The notes: generated by a model not told the origin, from the letters alone. Counted from the first letter of the stretch, positions 8,407 to 24,455 are shown. The stretch is DNA of 64,000 nucleotides from Citrifermentans bemidjiense Bem (GCF_000020725.1 NC_011146.1:3285501-3349500); one strand, 5' to 3'. Translations and numbers: made by a program.

Positions 8407-9597
8407 ATGGGTACGTCAGTTGGAATAGGCTTCAGCACCCGGAAAAGCCCGATGGATGCCGGGAATGAGGCAGCCCGGACGGCACTGGAACAGGCCGGCA
8501 TCGCCAAGCCGGACCTCGTCCTCGTCTTCGCCACGGTAGGCTACCACCAGCAGCAGTTGATCGGCGCCATCCGCGAGGCGACGTCCGGGGCGCCTCTTTG
8601 CGGCTGTTCCGGCGAGGGGATCATCGTGCAGGATGCCGTGGTGGAAACGAATTTCGCTGTCGGTGTCATGGTGATCGCCTCCGACGAAGTAAGCTTCGGC
8701 ATCACCTCCGTCACCGGGATAGGCGAAGAGCCTTGCGCGGCCGGCAAGAAGCTGGCAGCGCAGATCACCCCGCTTCTGGCAGACGACAGCCGCGCCTTTT
8801 TCCTGCTGGCGGACGGCCTGGCATTCGATTTCGATCCCTTTGTGGCAGCCTTCGAGTCGGTTCTCCCCTCTTCCGCCAAGCTCCCGATCTTCGGAGGCCT
8901 CGCCGCGGACAACTGGGCTTCCCGCAGGACCTACCAGTACCACGACGGCGAGATATTGAGCCAAGGCGCCTGCTGTATCGTCATGTCGGGCAGGTGCCGC
9001 GTCGCCTGGGGCATCAACCACGGCTGCGTTCCGGTCGGGGCGAAGCGCACCATCACGCGCAGCAAGGGAAACATCATCTACGAGATCGATGGGACCCCGG
9101 CCTTGGATGTGCTCAAGGAATACGTAGACGAGGACTGGGCGGTCAAGTGGAACAAGGCGACCCTGAACCTCGGGCTCGGGTTCAAGACACCGGAGCACCT
9201 AAGGGAGCGGTACGACGAGTACTACGTGCGGTACATAATGGCAAAGGACGACGAGGCAGGCTCCGTCACCATCCAGTCCGACGTCACGGACGGAACCCCC
9301 CTCTGGATCGTCCGCCGCGACAAGGAACTGATGATGGACGGCCTCAAGTCCATTCCACGGCAGATCAAAGAAGATCTTGCCGGACAAAAGCCCAAACTGG
9401 TGCTGCAGTTCGAGTGCATGGGACGGGGCCGGGTCGTATTCAAGGAGCAGGAACGCATGGACCTGGTGAAATGCCTCCAGCGCGACCTGGGCGAGGACCT
9501 CCCCTGGCTCGGCTTTTATACCTATGGGGAAATAGGTCCGATCAGCAGGTACAACTGCTTCCACAACTTCACCTCAGTCGTAGCGGTAGTCTACTAA
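8407..9597 (+). CDS. FIST-domain sensory protein
   Basis: A 396-residue protein with a FIST N domain (roughly residues 20-215) and a FIST C domain (roughly 220-375). The typical GCSGEGII and FGGLAADN segments and the C-terminal FYTYGEIGP motif are visible. FIST domains are proposed to bind small ligands such as amino acids and occur in signalling proteins. No membrane segment is seen. Start at 8407 is set by a GCAGGAGT ribosome-binding site. The hybrid kinase gene begins 19 bases after its stop, so the two are almost certainly co-transcribed, with the FIST protein as candidate ligand sensor. Confidence 0.88.
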   Translation: MGTSVGIGFSTRKSPMDAGNEAARTALEQAGIAKPDLVLVFATVGYHQQQLIGAIREATSGAPLCGCSGEGIIVQDAVVETNFAVGVMVIASDEVSFGITSVTGIGEEPCAAGKKLAAQITPLLADDSRAFFLLADGLAFDFDPFVAAFESVLPSSAKLPIFGGLAADNWASRRTYQYHDGEILSQGACCIVMSGRCRVAWGINHGCVPVGAKRTITRSKGNIIYEIDGTPALDVLKEYVDEDWAVKWNKATLNLGLGFKTPEHLRERYDEYYVRYIMAKDDEAGSVTIQSDVTDGTPLWIVRRDKELMMDGLKSIPRQIKEDLAGQKPKLVLQFECMGRGRVVFKEQERMDLVKCLQRDLGEDLPWLGFYTYGEIGPISRYNCFHNFTSVVAVVY

Positions 9598-9615
9598 GGT
9601 CGGGCGGTCGGGTAC

Positions 9616-12177
9616 ATGGACAAAATGAATAGAGATACGCTGACGGTGGAACTGGAAAGGCTGCGGCAGGAAAACGAGGTCCTCTCCGGGCAGGTCAAGC
9701 GCCTGGTCAAAGCGGAAAGCAGGCTCTACGACTATCAGGAGAAACTGGATCTGCAGCTTAAGGAATACAGCGGGCTCTACGATCTCAATTCAAGGCTCTA
9801 CACCTGCCGCGACCTCCCCGCGATCTTCGATCTCGCCACCGAGTACGTGATCAACAGGCTCGACTACGAGCGGGTGCTCTTCTTCCAGAAAACCGAAAAC
9901 AGCGGCGCCTATGCGGTCTGCGCCTGCGACGGCTACCACTACCCTCAGGAAAAAGAGGGCGTTTCCTCCCTCACCCTCTCCCGCCAGGCAGCCATCCTGA
10001 CCCCGCTTTTCGCCGGGGCCAACTACAGCATCTGCACGACAGATTCGCAGTCGCCCGATCTTGTCGAACACCGGGACCTGCTGCTGATGCACGAGTATTT
10101 CATCTGCCCCTTGGGAAACCGAACCGACCCCGTAGCATTTCTTGCCGTGGGAAACTCCGCCGAAAACGCGGAATTCTACCGCAGGATCAGCGACAGCGAG
10201 GAGGCCCTTTTCGGCCTCGGCAACCTGGTCGGGCTCCTCTCCTCCACCATCGAAAACCAGATCCTCTACACCGGGATGAAGAAAGCACTTGAGCAGGAGC
10301 GCCTTGCCGAGGCGAAGTACCGGGGCATCTTCGAAAACGCGATGGAAGGGATCTTCCAAACCACCCCCGACGGGAAATTCCTTTCCTGCAACCCGGCGAC
10401 GGCCGCCATACTGGGCTACAGCACCCCCGAGGAAGTGCTGGAAGGGGTGGTCAACGTAGGGCTGCAACTCTACGTGGACCCGCAGCGGCGCGACGAACTC
10501 TACGCCATGATGTTCCAGCGGCAAAATGTGAAGAATTTCGAGGTCGAATTCTGCCGCAAGGACGGAAGCCGGATCTGGGTCGATCTCAGTACCCGTCCAG
10601 CCTTCAACGAAGAGGGAGAACTGATCTATATCGACGGGGTGATACAGGACATCACCGAGCGAAAGCACAACGAAGAGGCTCTGCGCAAGCTGTCCCAGGT
10701 GGTCGAGCAGAGTCCGGTTTCCATCGTCATCACCGACACCCAGGGGCGCATCGAATTCGTCAATCCGAAGTTCGTCCAGTTGACCGGCTACTCCCCCGGG
10801 GAAGTGCTCGGCCAAAACCCGAGCATCCTCAACTCCGGAAAGGCGCCGATCGATAAATCGCGGAAACTATGGGAGACGATTCGGGCCGGCAAGGTCTGGG
10901 AAGGGGAGTTCCTGAACCGGAAGAAGGATGGCGAACTCTTCTCCGAGCACGCAACCATCTCCCCCATCCGGAACAAGGACGGCGTCATCACCCATTTCCT
11001 GGCCATCAAGGAGGACATCACCGAAAGGAAGCTTTTGCAAGCCCAGCTTTTCCAGTCACAGAAGATGGAGTCGATCGGAAGGCTCGCCGGCGGAGTGGCG
11101 CACGACTTCAACAACATGCTGAGCGTCATCCTGGGGAGCGCGCAGTTGGCGATGCGCTGCGTTACCGAGGGGACCCCGGTCTGGCAGGACCTGGAACAGA
11201 TAGTACAGGCCGGGAAGCGCTCCAGCCAGATCACCCGCCAGCTTCTCGCCTTCTCCCGAAAGGAGATCATCGCGCCGCGCGAGGTGAACCTGAACGAGCA
11301 CTTCACGGAGATGCAGAAGACGCTGGGGCGCCTGATCGGCGAGGACATCCGCATGAATTTCAATCCGGAGCCCGGCCTTTGGACCATCGATGCGGATACG
11401 ACGCAACTGGACCAGATCCTGGTCAACCTGGCGGTGAACGCACGCGACGCAATGGGCAACGGGGGGGTACTCACCATAGAAACGGCAAACGTCCGGGTGG
11501 ATGGCAGCTACAGCCAATTTCACCTGGATGCCTCCCTTGGGGAATACGTGCAACTTGCGGTCAGCGACAACGGCTGCGGCATGGACCGCGAGACCCTGGC
11601 GCAGATTTTCGAGCCCTTTTTCACCACGAAAGAGGTGGGCAAGGGGACCGGGCTCGGGCTCGCCACCGTCTACGGCATCGTAAGGCAGCACAACGGCTTC
11701 ATTAACGTCTACAGCGAACCGGGTGAGGGAACCACCTTCCAGATAAACTTCCCCAGGTGTTCCGGAGCCGCGGTCGATGCGGCAAAAGACGAAGAGGTTT
11801 CGCTCAGCGGTTCGGGAACGGTGCTATTGGTCGAGGACGACCCGCTGGTGCGCAGAACAACACTCAACACACTCAAGGAGATCGGCTACCACGTCATCGA
11901 GGCGGCCGGCGCCGATGAGGCTATCGCCCTTTGCCGCAAGGAAGATGCCGAGCTCGACGTCATTCTCACCGACGTGGTGATGCCTGGCATGAACGGCAAG
12001 GAGATGGTCGATGCCATCGAGTCGTTTCGCCCGGGGCTCAAGGTGCTATTCATGTCCGGCTACACAAAAGACCTGGTGGCGCAACGTGGCGTGGTGGAAG
12101 GGGGGAGACACTTCATCCAGAAGCCTTTCGATATCCAATCCCTGGCCAGAAAGCTGCGTGAAACGATGCAGCGCTGA
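9616..12177 (+). CDS. Hybrid sensor histidine kinase (GAF-like, PAS, PAS, HisKA, HATPase, receiver)
   Basis: An 853-residue soluble kinase. A coiled coil (1-60) is followed by a GAF-like region (about 70-215), two PAS domains (about 233-345 and 356-470, each ending in ITERK), a HisKA domain with His496 in GGVAHDFNN, an ATPase domain (N-box around residue 600, GKGTGLGLATVYGIV near 675) and a C-terminal receiver domain whose phospho-acceptor is Asp786 in ILTDVVMPGMNG. The H-D-F-N-N H-box is that of the NtrB-like hybrid kinases. No transmembrane helix is visible. Output must pass to an unseen phosphotransfer or response regulator. Co-transcribed with the FIST gene. Confidence 0.92.
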   Translation: MDKMNRDTLTVELERLRQENEVLSGQVKRLVKAESRLYDYQEKLDLQLKEYSGLYDLNSRLYTCRDLPAIFDLATEYVINRLDYERVLFFQKTENSGAYAVCACDGYHYPQEKEGVSSLTLSRQAAILTPLFAGANYSICTTDSQSPDLVEHRDLLLMHEYFICPLGNRTDPVAFLAVGNSAENAEFYRRISDSEEALFGLGNLVGLLSSTIENQILYTGMKKALEQERLAEAKYRGIFENAMEGIFQTTPDGKFLSCNPATAAILGYSTPEEVLEGVVNVGLQLYVDPQRRDELYAMMFQRQNVKNFEVEFCRKDGSRIWVDLSTRPAFNEEGELIYIDGVIQDITERKHNEEALRKLSQVVEQSPVSIVITDTQGRIEFVNPKFVQLTGYSPGEVLGQNPSILNSGKAPIDKSRKLWETIRAGKVWEGEFLNRKKDGELFSEHATISPIRNKDGVITHFLAIKEDITERKLLQAQLFQSQKMESIGRLAGGVAHDFNNMLSVILGSAQLAMRCVTEGTPVWQDLEQIVQAGKRSSQITRQLLAFSRKEIIAPREVNLNEHFTEMQKTLGRLIGEDIRMNFNPEPGLWTIDADTTQLDQILVNLAVNARDAMGNGGVLTIETANVRVDGSYSQFHLDASLGEYVQLAVSDNGCGMDRETLAQIFEPFFTTKEVGKGTGLGLATVYGIVRQHNGFINVYSEPGEGTTFQINFPRCSGAAVDAAKDEEVSLSGSGTVLLVEDDPLVRRTTLNTLKEIGYHVIEAAGADEAIALCRKEDAELDVILTDVVMPGMNGKEMVDAIESFRPGLKVLFMSGYTKDLVAQRGVVEGGRHFIQKPFDIQSLARKLRETMQR

Positions 12178-12313
12178 GTACTCATTTGAGTGACACATGT
12201 AATCAACACCACCAGACCGCCCCTCCGCAGTTCCGACGCCACTCGCAACAGTCGCCACCGTAAAATAGCCAGTTAGCGCGTATACTTTTTTTAAACTTCA
12301 TATCCCGCCAAAA

Positions 12314-12329
12314 TGGCACGGTGGGTGCT
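12314..12329 (+). promoter_or_regulatory. Sigma-54 promoter of gltBD
   Basis: TGGCACGGTGGGTGCT matches TGGCACG-N4-TTGC with one mismatch and keeps the required spacing between the -24 GG and -12 GC. Transcription would begin near 12340, 40 bases before the gltB ATG, consistent with nitrogen (NtrC) control. Confidence 0.78.
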
Positions 12330-12379
12330 AACGCATGCGTATCTGATTGCAGCAACAACCACCGCGCAAAGGTTTAATC

Positions 12380-16963
<4,584 letters not shown>

Positions 16964-16997
16964 ACTAACGAGCAAATCTTGAGAATAGGATAGAGCT

Positions 16998-18479
<1,482 letters not shown>

Positions 18480-18513
18480 AGCTGACGAGCACCTGTCGGC
18501 ACGCATGCAAACA

Positions 18514-18550
18514 TGAAGGCACCCGGCCTATTCGGCGGGTGCCTTTTCTT
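18514..18550 (+). terminator. Rho-independent terminator after gltBD
   Basis: GGCACCCG and CGGGTGCC form the stem, followed by TTTTCTT. Confidence 0.88.
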
Positions 18551-18915
18551 GTGCCGTTTACCACTCATCGTTTATCAAATCCCGCGTCGGATTCGACAAA
18601 TCCTGCCCACAATTCGTCACAACCCCTCCCCTTTTCAGCGAATCAACCCTGAATCTAATGAAATTTTTGGGCAAATCAGGCGATTCCGCTCCAGATTTAG
18701 CGGATTCTCTTTCAAATCCGATCAATCCGGCTGCCAATTCGACGAAACCGACACGCAATTCGCAAGATCAGGCCTCAAATCTTCTAAATCGGCACGTGCC
18801 CGGCACTTTTTTCATTAGTTCAGCACAGCCTGAGGAGGGGGGGAAGAGCTTAAGGGGGGGACTTTCGAGGGGTTCCCAGATGGAATGCTTCCACCTGGGA
18901 ACCGTTGAGGCAGGA
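18551..18915. repeat. Intergenic region with degenerate short repeats and an inverted repeat
   Basis: No gene is seen. AATTCG/ATTCGA words recur at irregular spacing; a ~39-base segment at 18578-18617 is repeated with many changes at 18724-18762. At 18871-18903 GGTTCCCAGATGGA pairs with TCCACCTGGGAACC around ATGCT, next to the end of the minus-strand gene at 18916, and may serve as its terminator although no U-run follows. Confidence 0.5.
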
Positions 18916-19530
18916 TCAAACCGACCTGAGGGTGATGTAATTCGACCAAGGGCCCAGTTCATTGTGGCGCATGGCCCTGATCCGGAACCAATACTTCGTG
19001 CCGGGAGTGAGCCCCTTTACCACAATACCGGTACAGTTCGGCGCTGCGGCCAATAGACTCCAGTTCTCCTCCAGGTTCGGATCCCCCGTGCAGCCCCATA
19101 TCTCGAACATCTTGGCGCCCTTGACGGACGAGACTGTCCCCAGCATTTCTCCGTCTTTGGAACCGTACTTCAGCTTGAAGTTTTCCGGTTTAGCCAAGCG
19201 CGACTTGACAGCGCTGGTCTTCGTCGCTACCGGTCCCAGCCCAAGTTTCTCCGGCACGGTCGGGTCTTGCGTGGCCGCCAACTTGGCAAGCCCCAGCAAC
19301 ATGAGATGCTGGCGGTTCAGTTCCTTGCGATCCGCCTCGCAGGCGGCGACTTTTTCGGGGTCGCCTTGCAAGGAACCATTGTAGCTTTCGAGGAAGCGGT
19401 CACGTGCCCCCCTGTAGACAACAGGAGAAGTCAGCAGTGACAACAGGTAAGCGTGCAACTCGTCAGTGTACGAACGTGACACCGGTGCAGTCTTGGGAAC
19501 CATATCGGCGTTGGATGTCTTTTGTGGCAT
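18916..19530 (-). CDS. Fibronectin type III-like domain protein
   Basis: A 204-residue protein with no signal peptide. The first ~110 residues are helical and charged; the last ~90 resemble a fibronectin type III domain (KPENFKLKYGSKDGEM, then VKGLTPGTKYWFRIRAM and GPWSNYITL, the typical F/G strand pattern). Similar helical-plus-FnIII proteins occur in multiple copies in Geobacter genomes; function is unknown. A GGGAGGTCC ribosome-binding site immediately upstream supports the start. Confidence 0.72.
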   Translation of the reverse strand: MPQKTSNADMVPKTAPVSRSYTDELHAYLLSLLTSPVVYRGARDRFLESYNGSLQGDPEKVAACEADRKELNRQHLMLLGLAKLAATQDPTVPEKLGLGPVATKTSAVKSRLAKPENFKLKYGSKDGEMLGTVSSVKGAKMFEIWGCTGDPNLEENWSLLAAAPNCTGIVVKGLTPGTKYWFRIRAMRHNELGPWSNYITLRSV

Positions 19531-19789
19531 AGGACCTCCCGATACGCATAATGTGAATTACTTAATGCAACATGCTACATCATTCCCCACTGTCCACAAC
19601 CTACAGGGATATTTTTTTTGTTCGACGACCAGAACCACCCGACCGTGGCATCAAGCTGGCCGGGCCGGTACATACGGAAGGCGAGGTTAATAAATTAGTA
19701 ATTTACAATTTTTTCATTTCTTTTTAGGTCAAAATGATGTACTAACATAACCCGCCTTTAATTATGTTTATCCAAGGAGCTATCATTTA

Positions 19790-22700
19790 ATGGCAAAGGG
19801 AACATACATGCACTTGTGGGCATCCTTCGCGATCCTCGCCCTATCGATCCTGTCCAATCCTCTGGAATCGCATGCTCAGCAAAGCCAGTACCCAATCTCA
19901 TGCGACGAGTGCCACCGGATGCCCCCTCTTGACAGTCCGTACCGCAACCCTGATACCGGCGGCTTCACGGGAAACCACGAAACCCATAACCCTCCGTCCA
20001 TTGCCTCGAAGCAATCCTGCGAGAAATGTCACGCCGGGAGCGGGAGCTTCCTGACGTCCCATCGAGATGGATTCATCAACATGACGAGCAACATCAACAG
20101 CTCCGCCCATCCTTTGCGTTCGGTCTATAACAAGCCGAGGTTTTTCAACCAGACGACACTGCCCACGTTGCAGACCTGCTCCAACGTCAACTGTCACTTC
20201 GAAACCACAACTCCTGCCTGGGGCAGAGCCGCATATTCTTCGCCCAGCGACTGCGACAAGTGCCACCAGGCGGCGCCGAGTGACGGGAATCACCCTGTAG
20301 GCGCCCAAAAGCACGCCCAGTACTATGGCACTACCACGTCCTCTTGCGCAAAATGCCATCCCGACCACACCGGCGAACCGGCACCCTTTGGCCATGCCAC
20401 TAGTGCGGGAAACCGGACTTTGAGCGTAAGATTTGCCGCCCTTCCCAATAACGGCTTCGGCCGCTACACCGGAAACGTCGCCTACCCGTACTATCTCCCC
20501 AGCAAAAACGCCGCGCGCAGCGGGACGTGCAGAAACACCTACTGCCACAGCCCCGGCACCAAGCCCGCCGGCAGCTCGGCAGATCCCAACAAGAGCGCAG
20601 CCTGGGGCGGAACTCTGGACTGTACCGGTTGTCACAAGGGGTCGGTTTCCGGTGACTACATGAATACCGGAAGCCATTACGCGCACGTCTACGGAGACGG
20701 AAGCGCCAAATCGCAGATATCATGCGTGAAATGTCATGCCGCGACCGCCGCGGCCGATATGGCTATTTCGGACCGGTCGCGGCACGTAAACGGTCAGGTG
20801 GAGGTGGCCTTCGACAGCAGTTCCAACCCGACCGGCGGCAGCTACAACGGCACTCTCGCAACGCCCTTGTCACCTTCGGTCAAGACACCCGGGTCCAACT
20901 ATGCGGTGTGCCAGAACCTCTACTGTCATGGAGGCAATCCCGTCACGTGGGGGGGAACGGTCAACTGCCAGGACTGCCACGGCGGCGGCAGCGACGCGGA
21001 CAACTTCGGCGGCACCTTCTGGAGCGACGGAACGACCGGGAAGATCAAAACTGCCGGCGAGTGGGATGGCACCGGTCACGGCAGGGCCAGCGGCACCTAT
21101 CCTTCGGGAACTGCCGCAGCGAACTTCGGGGTGGAAGCAAAGCAGTGCGAATACTGCCACGATGCGGGCGTCGGGCATGCCCAGGCCTCCAACGCCTTCC
21201 GGCTGAGGAATTACTCCACTGCCGCCTGGGGACGCAACGCCGTCTGTCAGAACTGCCATGGAGCCGGCTCGGCGGGCGTGACGGTCGGATCGCACCTGAA
21301 GAACTCTTCGCGCAAGGTCGGCTCCGACCACTACGGGGCTAAACACAGCAACTCCAAAAACGGCGGACAGTTCTGCTGGGACTGCCACGACGGCCACGGC
21401 GACACCAACGCCTACATGATCCACAACAGTGTCGCCAGCACCTCCGATCGAACCACCGGAGCGCCGGCGACCACCGCCGCAACCTCTTTCACCGCCTTTG
21501 CCACCGGCACCGATTATGCCCGCGGCGCCGCGCCCTATAACGGCATCTGCCAGGTTTGCCACGACTCGACCGTCAATCACTACACCGCCACAAGCGGCGA
21601 CAGCCACAACCCGGGCACACGCTGCACGAGCTGTCATACCCATACCGGCCCGAATAGCAGCAACGCCTTCCCAGGGAGCGAGTCGGCCGGCGGGGCCCCC
21701 TGCCTTGGCTGCCACGCGACGGGATTCGCCAACATGCGGACCAACGCGAGCTATCACCACTACATGCAGAACGACACGGCGACCTACTCCAACAGCGCTA
21801 CTCCCAGCGCCACCGACACGAACCGGCGCTGTCTCATGTGCCACGTGGATCACAACATATTCCGCCCCGACATGAATGCAGGCGGCGCCCGCGCAAAGAA
21901 CCTGCGCACGGGGGCAATCGATGCCGTATCTGCCAGCGTCGGCTTCACCAACAGCGATTTCGACAATGCCCTTGCCTCCGGCGGCGTCTGCGTAAGCTGC
22001 CATACGAACCAGCAGACCAAAAACAGCACCAACCGTAAGGGTAACGGGACAACCGTCACGCCGCGGGTAACCAAGAGCGAGTACGCCGGGTCCGCCCACA
22101 ACTACGCCGTCGCAGGGGGAGCCTTCAGCGACGCCTCCAGGGTCAACGCGAACTGCATCAAGTGCCATAACGCCCAAAACGGCGAGACCTCGTTGAAAGG
22201 GAATTTCGGCAACCACGACGGCACTGCCAGCTCCATCCTCGGCGCTCTGGGAGGCACCCTCACCGACCCCTACGAGGCGGGACTCTGCTACCGCTGTCAC
22301 AGCAACGCAGCCGACGCGGTGGGCGGAACGAAGAAAACCGCCAATGCCAGGGACTGGTATGGCGCCGTCACCACCATGTCCTCTCGCGCCACCGCGATAT
22401 TCCAGAGTTTCCAGAAGGCCAACAAGCATCAGGTCGATCTTCCGGCCTACAGCGGGAAGCACAAACCGAATGCGGTGGATGAATCGAGAGCGTACATCTC
22501 CAATGCCGCCAACAAACACGTAGACTGCAGCGACTGCCACAACCCGCACACCGCGACAGCCGCCAATCCGACCAAAGGGGCCATGGGGGCCAATCCCACC
22601 AACAGCACCGGCAACTGGACCGCGCCGACCGCTTGGGCCGACGTCAGCGTGGCCGGCGGTGACGACGAATACAAGATCTGTTTCCGCTGCCACAGCGGAT

Positions 22701-23380
22701 ACAACACGGGGCTCTCCTCCTGGAGCAGCGCCTGGACCGATCTCGGGAAGGAATTCAGCACCGGCAACAAGTCGTATCACTGGATCGAAGGGGACCGCGG
22801 CGCGGCCAAAGCCGACACCACCTACGGCAACTTCAACAAGACCTATATCTACAAGATGATGCCGCGCTACAACGGCTTCACCGATGCCCAGTTGCGTACG
22901 GTAAGAATGCGCTGCTCCGACTGCCACGGCTCCGACAACGCGGAGAACAACCCGAACGGGCCGCACGGTTCCTCCTACGCCAGGATGCTCAAGGTGCCGG
23001 CGGGGAGCCCCTACACGACGTGGAACAGCACGTCCCAGGTCGGCGGCGCGAACGTATGGTGCTTCAACTGCCACCTCCCTGCCTTCACCAACAGCGGGTT
23101 CAGCGGGTCAGGCAGTTCCTTGCACACCTCCAAGCACAGCGGTAGCAAAGGCACGTGCATGGACTGCCATATAAAGGTTCCCCATGGCTGGCAGATACCC
23201 CACCTGCTCAAGCCTTACAACATGCCTGCCAACTATCCGGCGGAGAACGCGGCCTATAACGGGACCGGGACGACCTCCAGATCGGGGATCGACCTCCCGC
23301 TGAACAGCACCAACTGGGGCCTCAGCGGCAAATGGACCGAAAACAGCTGCGGTAGCCACCAAAACTGCAGCGGCAACTAG
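19790..23380 (+). CDS. 25-haem c-type cytochrome, periplasmic or outer-surface
   Basis: A 1,196-residue cytochrome with a signal peptide (cleaved near SHAQQ) and 25 haem attachment motifs: 22 CX2CH and three CX4CH (CSNVNCH, CRNTYCH, CQNLYCH). Each CX4CH is followed by a CX2CH, the Geobacter paired-motif domain. Motifs run from Cys38 to about Cys1123, leaving a haem-free tail of ~70 residues with two non-haem cysteines. By family knowledge such chains act as electron wires or capacitors between inner membrane and outside. An AAGGAGC ribosome-binding site precedes the ATG. The next two genes encode haem-attachment machinery, suggesting a dedicated maturation unit. Confidence 0.93.
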   Translation: MAKGTYMHLWASFAILALSILSNPLESHAQQSQYPISCDECHRMPPLDSPYRNPDTGGFTGNHETHNPPSIASKQSCEKCHAGSGSFLTSHRDGFINMTSNINSSAHPLRSVYNKPRFFNQTTLPTLQTCSNVNCHFETTTPAWGRAAYSSPSDCDKCHQAAPSDGNHPVGAQKHAQYYGTTTSSCAKCHPDHTGEPAPFGHATSAGNRTLSVRFAALPNNGFGRYTGNVAYPYYLPSKNAARSGTCRNTYCHSPGTKPAGSSADPNKSAAWGGTLDCTGCHKGSVSGDYMNTGSHYAHVYGDGSAKSQISCVKCHAATAAADMAISDRSRHVNGQVEVAFDSSSNPTGGSYNGTLATPLSPSVKTPGSNYAVCQNLYCHGGNPVTWGGTVNCQDCHGGGSDADNFGGTFWSDGTTGKIKTAGEWDGTGHGRASGTYPSGTAAANFGVEAKQCEYCHDAGVGHAQASNAFRLRNYSTAAWGRNAVCQNCHGAGSAGVTVGSHLKNSSRKVGSDHYGAKHSNSKNGGQFCWDCHDGHGDTNAYMIHNSVASTSDRTTGAPATTAATSFTAFATGTDYARGAAPYNGICQVCHDSTVNHYTATSGDSHNPGTRCTSCHTHTGPNSSNAFPGSESAGGAPCLGCHATGFANMRTNASYHHYMQNDTATYSNSATPSATDTNRRCLMCHVDHNIFRPDMNAGGARAKNLRTGAIDAVSASVGFTNSDFDNALASGGVCVSCHTNQQTKNSTNRKGNGTTVTPRVTKSEYAGSAHNYAVAGGAFSDASRVNANCIKCHNAQNGETSLKGNFGNHDGTASSILGALGGTLTDPYEAGLCYRCHSNAADAVGGTKKTANARDWYGAVTTMSSRATAIFQSFQKANKHQVDLPAYSGKHKPNAVDESRAYISNAANKHVDCSDCHNPHTATAANPTKGAMGANPTNSTGNWTAPTAWADVSVAGGDDEYKICFRCHSGYNTGLSSWSSAWTDLGKEFSTGNKSYHWIEGDRGAAKADTTYGNFNKTYIYKMMPRYNGFTDAQLRTVRMRCSDCHGSDNAENNPNGPHGSSYARMLKVPAGSPYTTWNSTSQVGGANVWCFNCHLPAFTNSGFSGSGSSLHTSKHSGSKGTCMDCHIKVPHGWQIPHLLKPYNMPANYPAENAAYNGTGTTSRSGIDLPLNSTNWGLSGKWTENSCGSHQNCSGN

Positions 23381-23439
23381 TTATCGGAACAAGGTAGCTT
23401 TTCCAGGGTCATCGTGTAATTTCGGGGAGGCCGCCCTTT

Positions 23440-23483
23440 GGCCCCCCTCCCCTTGCGGGAGGGGGTTAGGGGGTGGGGGCAGG
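23440..23483. repeat. GC-rich palindromic intergenic repeat
   Basis: CCCCTCCCC and GGGAGGGGG arms around TTGC, followed by TTAGGGGGTGGGGGC. The same type of sequence occurs at 40306-40346, 47013-47084 and 54288-54429 in this window. Confidence 0.7.
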
Positions 23484-23519
23484 TGCCATCACGCGAACAG
23501 GCCTTTATTCGGAGCAGTC

Positions 23520-24455
23520 ATGGTAGTCGGTTTCATCGGCAGCAAGAAGGTTGCGGTCTTTTTACTCGTGCTGGTGCTCATCATCTTCGTTTATGAGGGG
23601 GTAACCCAGCAGGTAACGGCAAAAATACTACTTTGCGGCGCATTCCTGCTGGCAGCAAACCTCGTCTGTTGCATATATCTCAATGCGCGGAAAGTGGCCA
23701 AAGCGAGCCTGCGCCAGATGGGATTCGTCACCTTTCATGCGGGACTTCTCGTCATCCTGCTGGGAGGCGTGGTCAGCTATTACACCTATTCGGTTGGATA
23801 TGTGGAAGTCGCCGAAGGGAACAGTTTTAGCGACGAGCGCTCCAGTTACAACGGCTGGAAGCAGCGGTTCGGAAGCAGGAAAGGGACCGGCGTTCAGATT
23901 GGCGTGAAGAAGATTCACCTGAATTTCTGGGAAAACGGCCAGATCAAGGAATATACGAACCTGGTAGTCATCGGGGATGGCGGCATGGAAAGGGAAGCGG
24001 TTCTGGAAGTAAACGGATCCGTGCGGCACCGCGGCCTGCTGATAAACCTCGCACGTTATTTCGGCCTCGCGCCTCACTTCGCGCTGGAAACAGCGCAGGG
24101 GGAGAAGGAAGGCTACATATATATCAGCGACACAGCCAAAACCAACACCTTTACCATCCCCGCCCTGGGGTACGAGGCCACCGCGGCCTACCGGAACATC
24201 ACCGACCGAGCCGTCGCTGTCTCGGTCAATACTCCCGGGAAGGGATGGGTGAGCCGAACCATGGTTGCCGGCGACGTACTCGATCTGGGCAAAGGGCGGT
24301 TGAAACTCACCGGCATCTCCCTTTGGAACGGTATTACGGTGGTAAAGGACTCGGGAAAAGAAATCACCTTTGCCGGATTCGCGCTCTTTCTTGCCGGCTT
24401 GCTGATGTATTACCTACGTTTTTTCCAGGAGGCTTTGAGAAGTGGCAGAGATTGA
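23520..24455 (+). CDS. resB: ResB-like cytochrome c biogenesis protein
   Basis: A 311-residue membrane protein. Three hydrophobic segments lie in the first ~90 residues (VAVFLLVLVLIIFVY, ILLCGAFLLAANLVCCIYL, FHAGLLVILLGGVVSYYTY), followed by a ~190-residue periplasmic domain and a last membrane helix (ITFAGFALFLAGLLMYYL). This is the layout of the ResB/Ccs1 half of system II haem lyase, which with CcsA attaches haem to apocytochromes on the periplasmic side. It overlaps the next gene by 14 bases and follows the 25-haem cytochrome gene. Confidence 0.85.
   Translation: MVVGFIGSKKVAVFLLVLVLIIFVYEGVTQQVTAKILLCGAFLLAANLVCCIYLNARKVAKASLRQMGFVTFHAGLLVILLGGVVSYYTYSVGYVEVAEGNSFSDERSSYNGWKQRFGSRKGTGVQIGVKKIHLNFWENGQIKEYTNLVVIGDGGMEREAVLEVNGSVRHRGLLINLARYFGLAPHFALETAQGEKEGYIYISDTAKTNTFTIPALGYEATAAYRNITDRAVAVSVNTPGKGWVSRTMVAGDVLDLGKGRLKLTGISLWNGITVVKDSGKEITFAGFALFLAGLLMYYLRFFQEALRSGRD

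Noticed and set aside
19646-19660. Sigma-54-like TGGCATCAAGCTGGC upstream of the 25-haem cytochrome
   Set aside because: Spacing fits but the -12 part (TGGC) is poor and it lies ~130 bases before the start codon; not strong enough to report as a promoter.
19531-19789. GEMM-type c-di-GMP/cGAMP riboswitch expected before Geobacter cytochromes
   Set aside because: I looked for the conserved GEMM core in the leaders of all three cytochrome genes and did not find it.
20870-23074. Long open frame on the minus strand opposite the 25-haem cytochrome
   Set aside because: It is a composition shadow of a GC-rich gene with repeated codons; it lacks a ribosome-binding site and any recognisable domain, while the plus-strand frame has 25 haem motifs.
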